DNA of 64,000 bases from Globisporangium splendens. Lineage: Eukaryota; Oomycota; Peronosporomycetes; Pythiales; Pythiaceae. Positions 51,101 to 61,265 of the stretch are shown here, in pieces. The stretch covers positions 930,001-994,000 of the forward strand of contig VFIW01000005.1 in assembly GCA_006386115.1 (NCBI GenBank). The letters run 5' to 3'. Under the pieces are notes generated by a model, which saw nothing but the letters and a program-made list of their open reading frames with translations, did no database searches and was not told the origin of the DNA. Position 1 is the first letter of the stretch, and each line of letters begins with the position of its first letter. The translations under genes and the position numbers were made by a program.

Positions 51101-53151
51101 TGTATGTACCGCATGACCAGGATCTGAAACTTTCGATCCTGCATGAGTTTCACGACGCACCAGCGAGTGGGCATCTCGGGCGTGAAAAGACCTTCTTGCA
51201 AGTGTCTAATGTGTTTTGGTGGCCACACCAATACAAATGGGTGGCCAATTATGTACGCTCATGCGAGCAGTGCCAGCGCGTGAAGCCTGCGGGCAAGAAC
51301 AAAGCGCCGCTGCATCCGCTGCCGATTCCGCAAGACTGCTGGAAGTCGGTCAGCATGGATTTCGTCTTCGGTTTCCCGGAAGACAAGGCGCGCAACACAG
51401 GCGTCGTCGTGTTCGTCGATCGACTGAGCAAAATGGTGCACGTTGCACCCGTGCGCAAGCATGTCACTGCGCAAGAGACGGCGTGCCTATTTTTAGAGCA
51501 CGTGTTCCGCTATCACGGCTTGCCCGAGTCTATTGTATCAGACCGGGACCCGCGTTTTACCGCTGCCTTTTGGCGCGAACTCTTTCGCCTGCTCGGCACA
51601 GATCTGGCGTTGTCCACTGCCGATCACCCCGAGACAGACGGGCAAACCGAGCGCGTGAACCGTGTCGTCGAGGATATTCTTCGCAGCATCGCTGTCGATC
51701 ATCCCCGCGACTGGAGCCGCTGGCTGCCGTACGTCGAGTTTGCTATAAATAGCAGCGAGCACGCCTCTACGGCCGTGACTCCGTTCTATTTTAACTCGCT
51801 GCGGCACCCGCGCGTACCCGCCACTCTGTTCGAGGGCGTCGAACGTTCTGCGGTGGGAGGGCAACTCGCTGCGCTCGATGCGAGCGCGCGATCTCCGTCA
51901 CCGGACGTGGCGTCGACCGCTCACGTGGACGCGCGCGATGCGCCGCCTGTGCGATCGCGTTCCGAATCTGTCACGGTCATACCGGATAGCACGCAGAGTA
52001 TTGACATGTCGGGCACGGTACTGAGTTACGGTACTCGTGTCCCTATAGATGGCTCTTCCACGGTACCAAGTTACGGTACTCGTGCTAAAAATAGCCAGTC
52101 TCAGACGGAATCAGGCGACTGCTCGTGCGAGCGTCAGCCACGAATGGAAGGACGCGCAGTGTCACACACCGGCGCAGAAATAGATCTCTCTGCAGCACGC
52201 ACTGCGAGAGCAACGACAAAGCAAGACAAAGCCGTCGCGGCAGCGCGGCAATTTGTCGATGAGCGCGCAGCATTGTTGCGTCGCGTACGCGACCAACTAG
52301 CTGCTGCGCAAGACAAGCAAAAGCTCTACGCCGATAAATCGGGTAGAAAGAACAAACAAACGTTTTGTGTGGGTGATAAAGTGCTTTTAAGCATTAAAAA
52401 CCTACCAAACGATGCAGTCACAACGCTCCCCAGCGGGAGTAAGTTGTTGCCACGATTCATCGGGCCATACACTGTTGTGGAGAAGATTGGAGACTTGAAT
52501 TACAAGCTCGATCTCCCAACGAGAATGGCAACGCACCCCGTGTTCTACGTGGGTTTGCTGAAACGCTACCATGACGCTACTGTGGATTTTTATCCCAGTG
52601 CGGGAGCACGTCGGTCTCATCAGGGGGCTCAGACGCCGCCCATCGAGACACGAGCGCGTTGTGCCTCTCCCAAAGCGTCTTCACTCGCGGAGCGTACCTC
52701 GCGTGGAAGTGCTTCCCGCGGACATGGTACTCCTCCAGCATCTGACGAGCTTCCTTCAGCTCCGTCTCAAGCGCTGTCACCCTCTGCTTCAACAGCGAGG
52801 TTTCGTCCAGATATTGCTGGCGAAGGGTACGGACGGCTTGCTGTAGCGCCCCCAAAGACGATGCGTTCGCGTGAACCATCTGAACCATCGCATCTGGTGC
52901 AACCACCGATGCTGAAGCGAAGTAGGGCGCCACCTGTCCCGCTGATTGACAAGCAGGGACAGCGCCACTACCATGTTGAGCGCCTGCTGCGTGTGCAGCG
53001 GCGTAAGGGGAACACCCACTACCTTGTGAAGTGGCGTGGGTACGATGTGTCACAGAGCTCTTGGGAGCCTGCTGAGCGTCTTCGCGAAGACGTCCCGGAT
53101 CTTGTTGACGCCTTTGAGGCGCAACTGAGGGACTGTCATTCGCGCGAGTAA
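48144..53151 (+). pseudogene. pol: C3 pol with a single frameshift
   Basis: Same domain order as C1 pol: protease VDCGASQNFV, shortened GSPA linker, RT (YFDD near 50009-50020), RNase H, integrase, YVGLLKRY, chromodomain (KWRGYDVSQSSWEP) and end HSRE. One extra T near 49541 (LEPWEQ instead of LEPGSK) puts RT to chromodomain in another frame. Bases 52577-53151 overlap the antisense gene. Confidence 0.88.
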
Positions 53152-54121
53152 TTTGTCGCCTGTTACCAGCGCGACCACCCGCTCGCAGAGGCGTGCCACC
53201 GCCCTGCTTGGAGCGAAACAGACGAACACGGTCAACTGCAAATTGCATGCGTTGACTGCGTTGCGCTGTCGGATCGGTAGACACTGTGCGAGTGCTACCT
53301 CCCTTAATTTTATTGATGCACGACATGAAGTCGGCATCGTACTCTTCTTCCGTCTCTCCAACAAAGAGGACGACTGGGATCGGGTGAATACGCAATTCCC
53401 CATTTTCATCCCGCAATCGCTTTTCACGCCAATTTTTAAATTGAGCGTCATAGTCCCGCGCACAAAGTCTGGCTCTCGCGAGCAGATTCGATGCGGTCTT
53501 GCCAGCCGGCCATAGTTCTGGCGGCGGCATTTCGGGCAGTGAGTACTTGAGCTCATCGTGAACGATGGCTCGCACTCCTGCCTCTTCGTTTGTAATGAGG
53601 ACTTCGTGCTTCCTCTTACGATTGTTGACAGCCTCAACGGCGTCATTTTCCTCCTTCGTCCGATACATCGAGACGTCAGCGGATGGATCTCGCTCGAGCT
53701 CGTGGAGATAAGCGGCGTGTCGCTCGCTTTGCAACTCCTCGTACTCGACCCACTCGTCGATGGAGCCGAGCTTCACGGTGAGCGCTCCCTCGTCTTCAAG
53801 CGAGCTCCCGTCATTGTCAACGACGAGGAATTCCTCAGTCACTTCCTCCTCTTCCAAAGCACGCGCGAACAGCGGCTTCACGGAAGGGAGATCTCCGAAT
53901 CGCAGCTCACTGCTTATAGCAGGAGCGCTATCAGATGTGAGAGCAGACCTGCCGTCGCTCTCCGCAGGCACGTCGACCGCATCCGCGGTGACCGTCGTTC
54001 GTCTTGCGCTCGACGCGACCTCTCTGTCTTCCTCGCGCTTGCGCAGAGTTTCGACGAGAGTGCTGACGCCTTCCCCTTTTTGTCGCGCGAGCTTCTCGCG
54101 GACAGCTTTGTTGGTGGCCAT
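52577..54121 (-). CDS. Antisense coiled-coil protein of family C (intact copy)
   Basis: 514 residues on the strand opposite pol. ATG 54121 (MATNKAVREK, context ATCATGG) is chosen over an upstream in-frame ATG because the C1 copy also starts there. N-terminal 130 residues are charged with an acidic run (EEEEVTEE near 90-97). An NLS-like NRKRKHE is near 167, then a conserved part with ELRIHPIPVVLFVGETEEEYDADF and RSQRMQFAVDRV. The C-terminal 90 residues hold a coiled coil (ALQQAVRTLRQQYLDE, TALETELKEARQMLEEYH). About 324 codons lie beyond pol's end and are free of any overlapping sense gene; the rest lies opposite the linker and chromodomain. It stops opposite the codons after pol's YVGLLKRY. 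Function unknown; perhaps a nuclear regulator of the element, by analogy with retroviral antisense bZIP proteins. Confidence 0.62.
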   Translation of the reverse strand: MATNKAVREKLARQKGEGVSTLVETLRKREEDREVASSARRTTVTADAVDVPAESDGRSALTSDSAPAISSELRFGDLPSVKPLFARALEEEEVTEEFLVVDNDGSSLEDEGALTVKLGSIDEWVEYEELQSERHAAYLHELERDPSADVSMYRTKEENDAVEAVNNRKRKHEVLITNEEAGVRAIVHDELKYSLPEMPPPELWPAGKTASNLLARARLCARDYDAQFKNWREKRLRDENGELRIHPIPVVLFVGETEEEYDADFMSCINKIKGGSTRTVSTDPTAQRSQRMQFAVDRVRLFRSKQGGGTPLRAGGRAGNRRQITRANDSPSVAPQRRQQDPGRLREDAQQAPKSSVTHRTHATSQGSGCSPYAAAHAAGAQHGSGAVPACQSAGQVAPYFASASVVAPDAMVQMVHANASSLGALQQAVRTLRQQYLDETSLLKQRVTALETELKEARQMLEEYHVRGKHFHARYAPRVKTLWERHNALVSRWAASEPPDETDVLPHWDKNPQ

Positions 54122-54292
54122 GATACTCACGTGCGCGAGCACAGTGACTATATGTGCCAACACTCGGTGAAATTAACACACGCGTCGCCGCTGTGCTCTT
54201 TCCCGAGGAATACACGAATGTTCCCCTTTCTCGGCGCACACGCGTGAGATCCACACATTTCTCACACCGACCCTTCGAGTGTTTCGCACTTT

Positions 54293-54305
54293 AAGTGGGG
54301 GGTAG
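54293..54305 (+). promoter_or_regulatory. 3' polypurine tract of C3
   Basis: AAGTGGGGGGTAG right before the 3' LTR, after CTTT. In C1/C2 the corresponding tract ends GGGGGGTGG. Confidence 0.7.
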
Positions 54306-54839
54306 TGTAACGGGGTTACACTGTAACATGGTTACGCACTTGTGTTGTGCCACACAACCAAACTGAACCTTGCGGTACGTAGAGTACGCGCAACAAGTTT
54401 AAGACCGAACCATGAGGTTCGTCGTACTTGCTCGAACCTTCACGGTGGAGCCGGCAGCCAGTCTGAGTGACGGCGCCTCCGATTGGATATAATTGAACAT
54501 GCATTTCATCCAATCACATAAGACAACTAGCGTTAGTCTTTCATAGCCACTCATTGCCCCATGGGGAGTAATTACACTTGAGATTGCTATTGTTCATAGT
54601 TACATAAAGATAATCCAGGTTGTCCTACAGAGGGCAACCTCCAACAAATAAACAGTTCCATTTTTACCGTTAACTGAGTCTTTGGTTATCGACGGTTACT
54701 CTATAGAGACCTATAGGTAACCGATTGTTGCACTGCAGGAAGCAGGCAACAGCGCTCGGAACAGAGTCCTTGAGAGAAGCGTTGCATACGCTTCCTCACA
54801 CACGTACCGTGCTGCGTAACTCGGAAGTGTCCGGTTACA
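54306..54839 (+). repeat. LTR of family C (3' LTR of C3)
   Basis: 534 bp, complete, TGTAACGGGGTTACA...CCGGTTACA. Confidence 0.92.
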
Positions 54840-57433
54840 CCGTCCGTGTCTTCACTCTTGGTCTTCGGATAGTAATCCGGACGTCTTGACAGCGCATCGG
54901 CTAAGACGTTCGTCTTGCCTGGCTTGTAGTGTACAACAAAGTTGTACTCTACAAAGAAGGAGAACCATCTCACCATTCTTTGCGACAAATGAGGAGTCTT
55001 CACTGCCGTACGCAGAGATGCGTGATCAGTGTAGACAGCAAAGCGCTCCTCGCCAAGCAGATACGCACGGAACTTGACCAAAGAATACTTCATCGCCAGA
55101 AGTTCCTTGTCATGAACTGGGCAGTTCCGCTCTGCGGGTCGGAGTTGTCGCGACTGATACGACACAACTCGCTCATGACCCTCGTCATCGTGTTGCATTA
55201 AGGCGCAACCGATGGCATAGTCGCTCGCATCACAGACGACGTGGAACGGCTTGTCGTGGTTTGGCAGAGCCAACACAGGAGCTTCTCGAAGACTCCTCTT
55301 GACTTCTTCGAACGCCGTCTCATGGTCTTTCGACCACTTCTACTCAACGTCTTTCTTCAAGAGCTGTGTGAGGGGTTGCACCAACGCTGCATAATTGCGC
55401 GTGTACTTGTGCAAGTAGTTGGCTAGACCCAACCATTGTCGCAGCTGTTTGACGTTCTGAGGCACTGGCCAATCGTCAATAGCTTTGACCTTCTCCGGAT
55501 CGACTCGAACACCGCTCTTGCCCACAAAACAACCGAGAACAGGGATCTCGGGGGCGAAGAACATGCACTTCTTCAAGTTAGCGTAGAGTTTGTTCTCACG
55601 CATGACCTGGAAAACTTGACGAAGATGATCGAGATGAACATCGACATCAGACTTCCCATTCGTGGCCTTACTATGAACGAAAATGTCGTCAAAGTAACTT
55701 GGTGCAAATGTTCGCAGAGGACGAAGAACGTTCGTGACCATTCGATTGAAGGTCGCAGGAGCATTCTTCAGTCCCTGTGGCATCACTAACCATTCCCACA
55801 GCATACCACTCGGGGTACTCACTGCGGTCAACGGAACATCGTCTTCGCGCATTCGAATCTGATAGAACCCATCTTTCAGATCGATAGCACTGAAGACGGT
55901 GCTGCCAACCATTCCATCAAGGATCATGTCCTTGCGTGGAACCGGAGTCTGGGCTGGAATTGTCGCGTCGTTCAGCTTGTTGAAAGCGTGAACAATGCGC
56001 CAACCTCCAGTTGCCTTCTTCACACAGAAAGTGGGGCTGCAATGCGGAGACTTGCTCTCCCGCACATGACCAGCCTTAGCACGTTGTGCAAAGAACTCGT
56101 CGATTGCCTCGACTTGTTCCTTTGGCAACGGCCACTGTCTTGTGATGCAGTACTTCGTGCCAGGAAGTACATCAATCTCATGACGAATGCCTCTGTCGAA
56201 TGGCAATTCGTCCGGCACCTTGTCAGGGAAAATGTCTTCATATTCCCTGGCAAGCGCATACACGGGGTTCTTCTTGAGGGCGTCCCACGACTGCTCCTCG
56301 AACCTTTCCTTCCGTGTCTTCTCGTCCAACACATCTGCATCCGCACTTGATGCTGTGTTGACGAAGCTTTCGTCGACCATTTCGACGATCGCACACACCT
56401 GCGCAATATCGCCTCTCGCTAGGCTGCGCTCCAGTGTCTTCTTGCTCATCGGTGGCAAGGAAATCAACTCTTCGACTGAACTTGGAGGATTTTCAATCTT
56501 CACGTGACGGATTACATCCACGTCACCTTCTTCATTGTAGACCGCGATATTCACAAACTCGCTTGGAATGTCTTGTGCTTGGACACTCCCTTCGTCATCA
56601 CTACTTGTACCTTGATCAGGGGAACTCAAAACTCTTGACGAAAAACTTCTCTTGCTGGTCTTCTTCTTGTCTTGGGAAGGGTGTTTGTTCCTCTTCCATT
56701 CACTCTTGTCAACGCCATCACGAACCTTCTCGTCGTCGATGGCAAAGGAGACAGTCTTTTTCTGGCGCCTGACTGCTCCACCTCCGTTCGTCGTCTTTAA
56801 AATGGGTACCACTTGTGAACATGGGGGGCCATCGCACACCGCAATATCACAAGGGTCATCTGGGATCTCTTCCACAGATGTGCACACCCATACCACTTCA
56901 TCCGTTGTTGTGCAGCACAAGTCAACATCGCGTGACTTGCCAACGGAGATCTTCATATTCATCCAGTCAATGCTAGGTTGATAACGCTTCAACCATGGCA
57001 TTCCCAGGATGATGTCAAACTTGTCATCGAGGTCGAGTAAAATGAACTCGTCTTCACCTCGGAAATCTTCACACTTGATTGCCAAGCGCACCACGCGCTT
57101 CGGCATCTTCACAGTTGACCCATTTGCCAACCGGACGATCATTGTCTTCTCTTCATTCGCATCAGGCACGAAGACACCATGCCTCACGATCACTTCATTT
57201 CGAACAAAGTTGTTCGACGCACCAGTGTCAACCAAAGCTCGTAGAGGCGTTGCAATACCGTCTACATGAACTTTGTGAACGATCAAACTTGACGTTTGAC
57301 TGACACTCTTCTCCCTCGTAGTGGAAACTGCATGTGCTTGATGCACATAGGAACCAGAGTCCTGTGTCTCCACAACGTCCACAGTCCTCTTTTCCGGGCC
57401 AGTAGGAGGCCCCGCCCCTACTGTCCATTCCCG
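54840..57433 (-). pseudogene. pol: A4 pol, truncated with one stop
   Basis: Protease (LVDTGASNNFV, ILGMPWLKRY), RT with YFDD and the normal LVMPQGLK, and RNase H. TAG at 55340-55342 replaces Trp (VEWKWS in sisters). The frame then continues through RNase H (VVCDASDYAIGCALMQ) until C3 interrupts it after KSEDTDG. Confidence 0.87.
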
Positions 57434-57439
57434 TTTTTT
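57400..57439 (-). promoter_or_regulatory. -1 frameshift signal of A4
   Basis: AAAAAAC (57433-57439, minus strand), 9-nt spacer, 9-bp hairpin at 57400-57423 with the gag TAG (57418-57420) in it; same as in A1. Confidence 0.77.
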
Positions 57440-58467
57440 GGCCCAGGTGACCGCTCGAACCGGCGACCGTAAGAACGATCGTGGTTGTTCGAACGAGCAC
57501 CCTGTGTCGTTTGCCGACCCGGCAAAGACACCTTGCAGTTCCGAGCAATGTGACCCGGCTTCCCGCAACGGAAACACTTCCCATCGTTGCGAGGACGCTC
57601 ATTTCCAGGCGTGGAAATGTACGAGATGTCCATGGGCTCGGGACCATCATGCACGGCATTTGATTGCCGCATTGGTCTTGACGCAAACCCATGGAACTTC
57701 GCTTGCTTCATGCTGAACTCTTCTTGCATCGCACGTTCGATGGCTTCGTCCAGCGTCTTGGGGTACTCGCGGAACAGTTGGTTCCGAATCGGACCATCGT
57801 TCAGACCCGTCATGAACGTCACGACTTGCGTCGGAACGTCAATCGGCTCGTCAACGATACTCGACACCAAGTAGCGAGCACGTTGTGCATACGAGTGAAG
57901 GTCGAAACGGCCTTGACGAAGCTTGAGGAACTCGGCGCGCGCACGGAACTCACTCTGTGGAGGTTCAAACGCCTTCTTGAGTTCGGTCTTGAAGTGGTCG
58001 TAGCTGGGGAAGCAGTTTAGATCGACTAAACGCTTGCCATACGCCCAGCTCTTCGCACGACCCGCAAGGTTGGACATCGCGAACAACACTTGCTGCGAAG
58101 GGTCTCGCAGTTGTCTTGCAGCGATGGCTGCATCCAACTCGACGAACCATCGTGAGAGAGGTTCGCTCTCTCCGCCGCGATACGGAGAGACGTCAAGCTT
58201 CAGTGGCACCGTCCTGAGTGAGGAAACAGGGGTTGCGACCTGCTTCCGGGAGGACATGATCTTGTGGTGCATGAAGCTGACCACCGCACTCTTCTGGTCC
58301 TCCGGAGACGCCGATCGAAGCAGACTGACCACGGCAGCCTCTCCGATGACATCTCGCATGCGCTCAAGCGCCATCCACTCATGAGAAGACAAATGAGGGA
58401 AACCCTCAATAGTCAACTCGACAGTTTCCGGTACTGCTGGACCGAGTGGGGTTCCTGTAGCATCCAT
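57418..58467 (-). CDS. gag: Gag polyprotein of A4, intact
   Basis: 349 residues from MDATGTPLG to NGNGQ. Retrotransposon Gag domain (SNLAGRAKSWAYGKR, AEFLKLRQGRFDL) and CCHC knuckle CFRCGKPGHIARNC near residue 300, then a basic tail. This is the uninterrupted reference for the gag of A1, which B has split. Confidence 0.9.
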   Translation of the reverse strand: MDATGTPLGPAVPETVELTIEGFPHLSSHEWMALERMRDVIGEAAVVSLLRSASPEDQKSAVVSFMHHKIMSSRKQVATPVSSLRTVPLKLDVSPYRGGESEPLSRWFVELDAAIAARQLRDPSQQVLFAMSNLAGRAKSWAYGKRLVDLNCFPSYDHFKTELKKAFEPPQSEFRARAEFLKLRQGRFDLHSYAQRARYLVSSIVDEPIDVPTQVVTFMTGLNDGPIRNQLFREYPKTLDEAIERAMQEEFSMKQAKFHGFASRPMRQSNAVHDGPEPMDISYISTPGNERPRNDGKCFRCGKPGHIARNCKVSLPGRQTTQGARSNNHDRSYGRRFERSPGPKNGNGQ

Positions 58468-58574
58468 GTTCCGAACAAGGATGCTCGCAGGGTCTTGGAC
58501 AGGGATGCTCGACGTGCTTCAAAGCCGCGTCGTCAAACCTCTTCACTTCACTGGGTCGTTGGAAGGACCGCTCG

Positions 58575-58585
58575 AAGTGCTACCA
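58575..58585 (-). promoter_or_regulatory. Primer-binding site of A4
   Basis: Minus strand TGGTAGCACTT, two bases inside the 5' LTR. Confidence 0.7.
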
Positions 58586-58587
58586 GG

Positions 58588-59207
58588 TGTAAGAGGGCGC
58601 TGTTAACAACAGTCCCTCAAACACGGCACACACGCTTGTGCCAGAGGAAGCGATCTCCCGACTTGGAGGGAGGAAGAAGACTTGAGGGTTTAAAGGAAAA
58701 TTTGCAACTCAATTGAAAAGGTTATGGCTCCTGTCGCTACTTACTAATGAACCCCAAGGGATCCTACACGTTTTATAACTAAAACCTAAACATACACAAT
58801 AAAACCTTGGGTACACTGAGGTTGAACCTACGGGATCTTCTAGAAGCTTGAACTTCAAGTCTTGTATAAAATCCCTGCAAAGTGATTGGCTCGCGCCACT
58901 CACTCCAGGTGGCAGAGACACGTCGGTCTCGTCGCCAGTCCAGTTTCCCAAGTAGGAACCATCACTCAGTACTTGATTAGTACATGGATGTTATCACTCT
59001 GTACTGATTAGTACATGAGAACAACATTCTGCACTGATCAGCACAGAGAACACTCGTGACGTCATCGTCACACGCGCATGTGGGGACTGTATTACCGTAA
59101 CCCCTTTGCAATTTGTGTCTCCACAATGCACGGTGAAGGTGGTGTGTGCCACACTATATCTGGGGACAGATCCATCTCCATGCAATGGCAGGTTTTAGAC
59201 CATTACA
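58588..59207 (-). repeat. LTR of family A (5' LTR of A4), 22-bp deletion
   Basis: 620 bp. A deletion between two AAAACCT repeats near 58804 removes 22 bp and one TATA box. Otherwise it is as the other copies. Confidence 0.92.
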
Positions 59208-59424
59208 TCACTGCGCCGATCTTCTCGGTGATCGCGCGAATGAGATCATCGGTCACATCGGATACTTGCTTCCTCAATATGCAGTGCGCCACGTGGTCGA
59301 GGACCCATGGTTCGAGTGATGGCTTCAGTCCGCTAGCCACGTTACCTTCGGACTCGCCCGGGACTCTGCACTCACCCAACCGCACTCTGGCCACAGCCAC
59401 TCCCACAGCAAGACGCATGTGCAA
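59203..59424 (-). CDS. Unknown gene fragment ended by LTR, right copy
   Basis: Inverted copy of 44833-45054 with the same protein. The stop codon is again supplied by the LTR edge. Confidence 0.28.
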   Translation of the reverse strand: MHMRLAVGVAVARVRLGECRVPGESEGNVASGLKPSLEPWVLDHVAHCILRKQVSDVTDDLIRAITEKIGAVM

Positions 59425-61196
59425 ACCAGAATCTCATGCATGGCATGGAGACTTTATGCACGCAGGTGTCGGATAAGGACGCGGCTGCTGCGCGCAGAAC
59501 ATCTCATCTGTATATTTAGTGCACCCAAAGGATATGCACACTGAGCTAGATGTGCATAAGAATACATTTGCAAAGGCGACTGAGGACGGAGTGGGATGCG
59601 CAGCACTGGAGCAGAGCTCGTATCCTATCACAACTTGCAGTGCGCACCCCAGTCCATCCTCCCCGCCTCGGTCTTCCTGGTGGCGTGGAGCCCCGAACGC
59701 AACTGTTTCCTCATCCGCATTCTTGAGTGGCTATCACTCCTGAAACTCTGCCTATACGACGGTACTGTCGCTACGTACTCGACGCATAGAGAGGGCGCCA
59801 ACATCTGAGAGCAAGCTGTGCGCTGCATGCTTACTTTGTACGTGGGCGTGCTGACACTTTAAAAGAGACGGCTGCGGTTGTGGGATTGTGATTTCTGATT
59901 TGACGTTGCAATTGACGTGTGTGTCTCTGTTGCGATACCGTAGAATTGAAGGGTTACACGCACGTTGAAATGGCATCATTTAGTGAACCCATATGCTTTT
60001 CTCACATTAACAGTGAAACTGATTTCTACCGTAATTGCATGTCGAACGCACATAATTGAACCGTCAAGTGCGTTGGTGACAAGGCGCTTCAAGTAGCAAG
60101 CGCCGAATGGGGTGACGACACCTTGCAGCCGCAGCCCAGAATCCAGGGTGCGATGTCGTCAGTTGGAGAGAAGTCGTCACTGTCACACTATAAAACTGAT
60201 TTGGAACTGACTTTACTCCCACTCGTTCATTCATCGGGCTACTGCAGACAAGAATCAGCCCATGCTGTTTCTGCATGACTGTGATCACAATTTTCGCTGA
60301 GGTTGATGTGCGATGGTCGTTAAGCATGAGACTTGCAATGGCGAAGCATTGTGATGTTGTCACAATAATTGACAATGTGCTGTCAAATCCAATCGATGAT
60401 AAATAAGTAACCATACATATATTTAACCGCTTGTTGGTGCAATCTTTGCTCTCGCTACAGCTTCAGAAAATCAAGCGAGAGTGTGATTTCTCTCGTTGAT
60501 CGCCGGTTAAAAACTGTTGCTGGTGTGCGTGCATGTTGGTACTGTAGGAGTCCAGGGCCACGCATCCAGGCACGTTGAAATGGTTTGAGCCCGTGGGTGT
60601 TCACAATCGCGACCCAATTCGAAAAATCAGCATAGCGCAAGAAACCGCTGCACTTTGCAACCAGCAGCGGCGAAACTCCAGCACCATCGGGAAGAAAAAA
60701 AAGACTGCCGTCAAACACAAAACTCCATGACATCTCAGAGTTGCTGGTAATCCATAGAGATCGATGGTGGTACAGTCCACACACTCCTCTGCCAGCTCTC
60801 GGGAAGCAGCGTCGTCGCTTTGGCAAAGTGCAGCAGAATGTGATTTTTGCCCGAAGGCATGGGATCCCATGATGGCACTACTTGACCAAATATCTATCGC
60901 ATTCGGTTATTTATTCTGCTTCCATATAACGGCTCCAGCACTCCCAATGCATCATGATAAGCCCTCGTTCTTCTCCGTCCACCTGCACACTCTATTTTAC
61001 TGATTGGTTCGTTTTCACGGTTTTCTTCAATTATTGCGGGTACATATTTGTTTCCTGTCTCGTACATTATTCTTTCCGAATCCATTCCCTCCTTCTCCAT
61101 CACCTCGCCGTCAGTGTCCCTCGTCAGCACACTGTGGGTACAATTGTGAAGAGAAATCACCGCCCGCGAGCTCAGGAAAGAGCTCGAGATGCGCTC
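59425..61196. other. Upstream region of right lipase, no firm gene
   Basis: Counterpart of 43061-44832. Small frames only, none with recognisable domains. Confidence 0.4.
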
Positions 61197-61212
61197 TTCA
61201 TTCTCAATTTCG
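61197..61212 (+). promoter_or_regulatory. Oomycete Inr + FPR core promoter of right lipase
   Basis: TTCATTCT (61197-61204) followed directly by CAATTTCG (61205-61212), 54-69 nt before ATG 61266. Fits the oomycete initiator/FPR pair and marks the upstream in-frame ATG at 60954 as outside the transcript. Confidence 0.72.
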
Positions 61213-61265
61213 ATCCATCGCCTTCAAGCGCACATCAGCGCATAAACAAGACGAAGAGTTCCTCA

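Larger units (their letters stand above)
46407..54839 (+). mobile_element. Ty3/Gypsy chromodomain element C3
   Basis: Plus-strand family C element. The 5' LTR (46407-46926) lacks its first 18 bp or so, and its left flank is an LTR-A fragment. The right flank (54840 on) is family A pol, so the left end was lost by deletion or recombination and there is no target duplication. Gag and the antisense gene are intact; pol has one inserted base near 49541. Confidence 0.92.
54840..59207 (-). mobile_element. Ty3/Gypsy element A4, 3' part missing
   Basis: Minus-strand family A: 5' LTR 58588-59207, PBS, gag, frameshift signal, and pol up to the RNase H/integrase linker, where C3 begins. The 3' remainder is not contiguous. 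The integrase piece at 45692-46275 may belong to it, but about 120 bp and everything further 3' are missing. Confidence 0.88.

Noticed and set aside
57395..57423. Pseudoknot from the frameshift hairpin loop (CGGG) pairing with CCCG just downstream
   Set aside because: Only one base would have to span a 9-bp stem, which is not feasible. The plain hairpin is enough.
60954..61265. Upstream extension of the lipase frame to ATG 60954 (615 residues)
   Set aside because: The core promoter at 61197-61212 lies inside it, and the inner ATG at 61266 begins a clean signal peptide. The extension is taken as untranslated or untranscribed.
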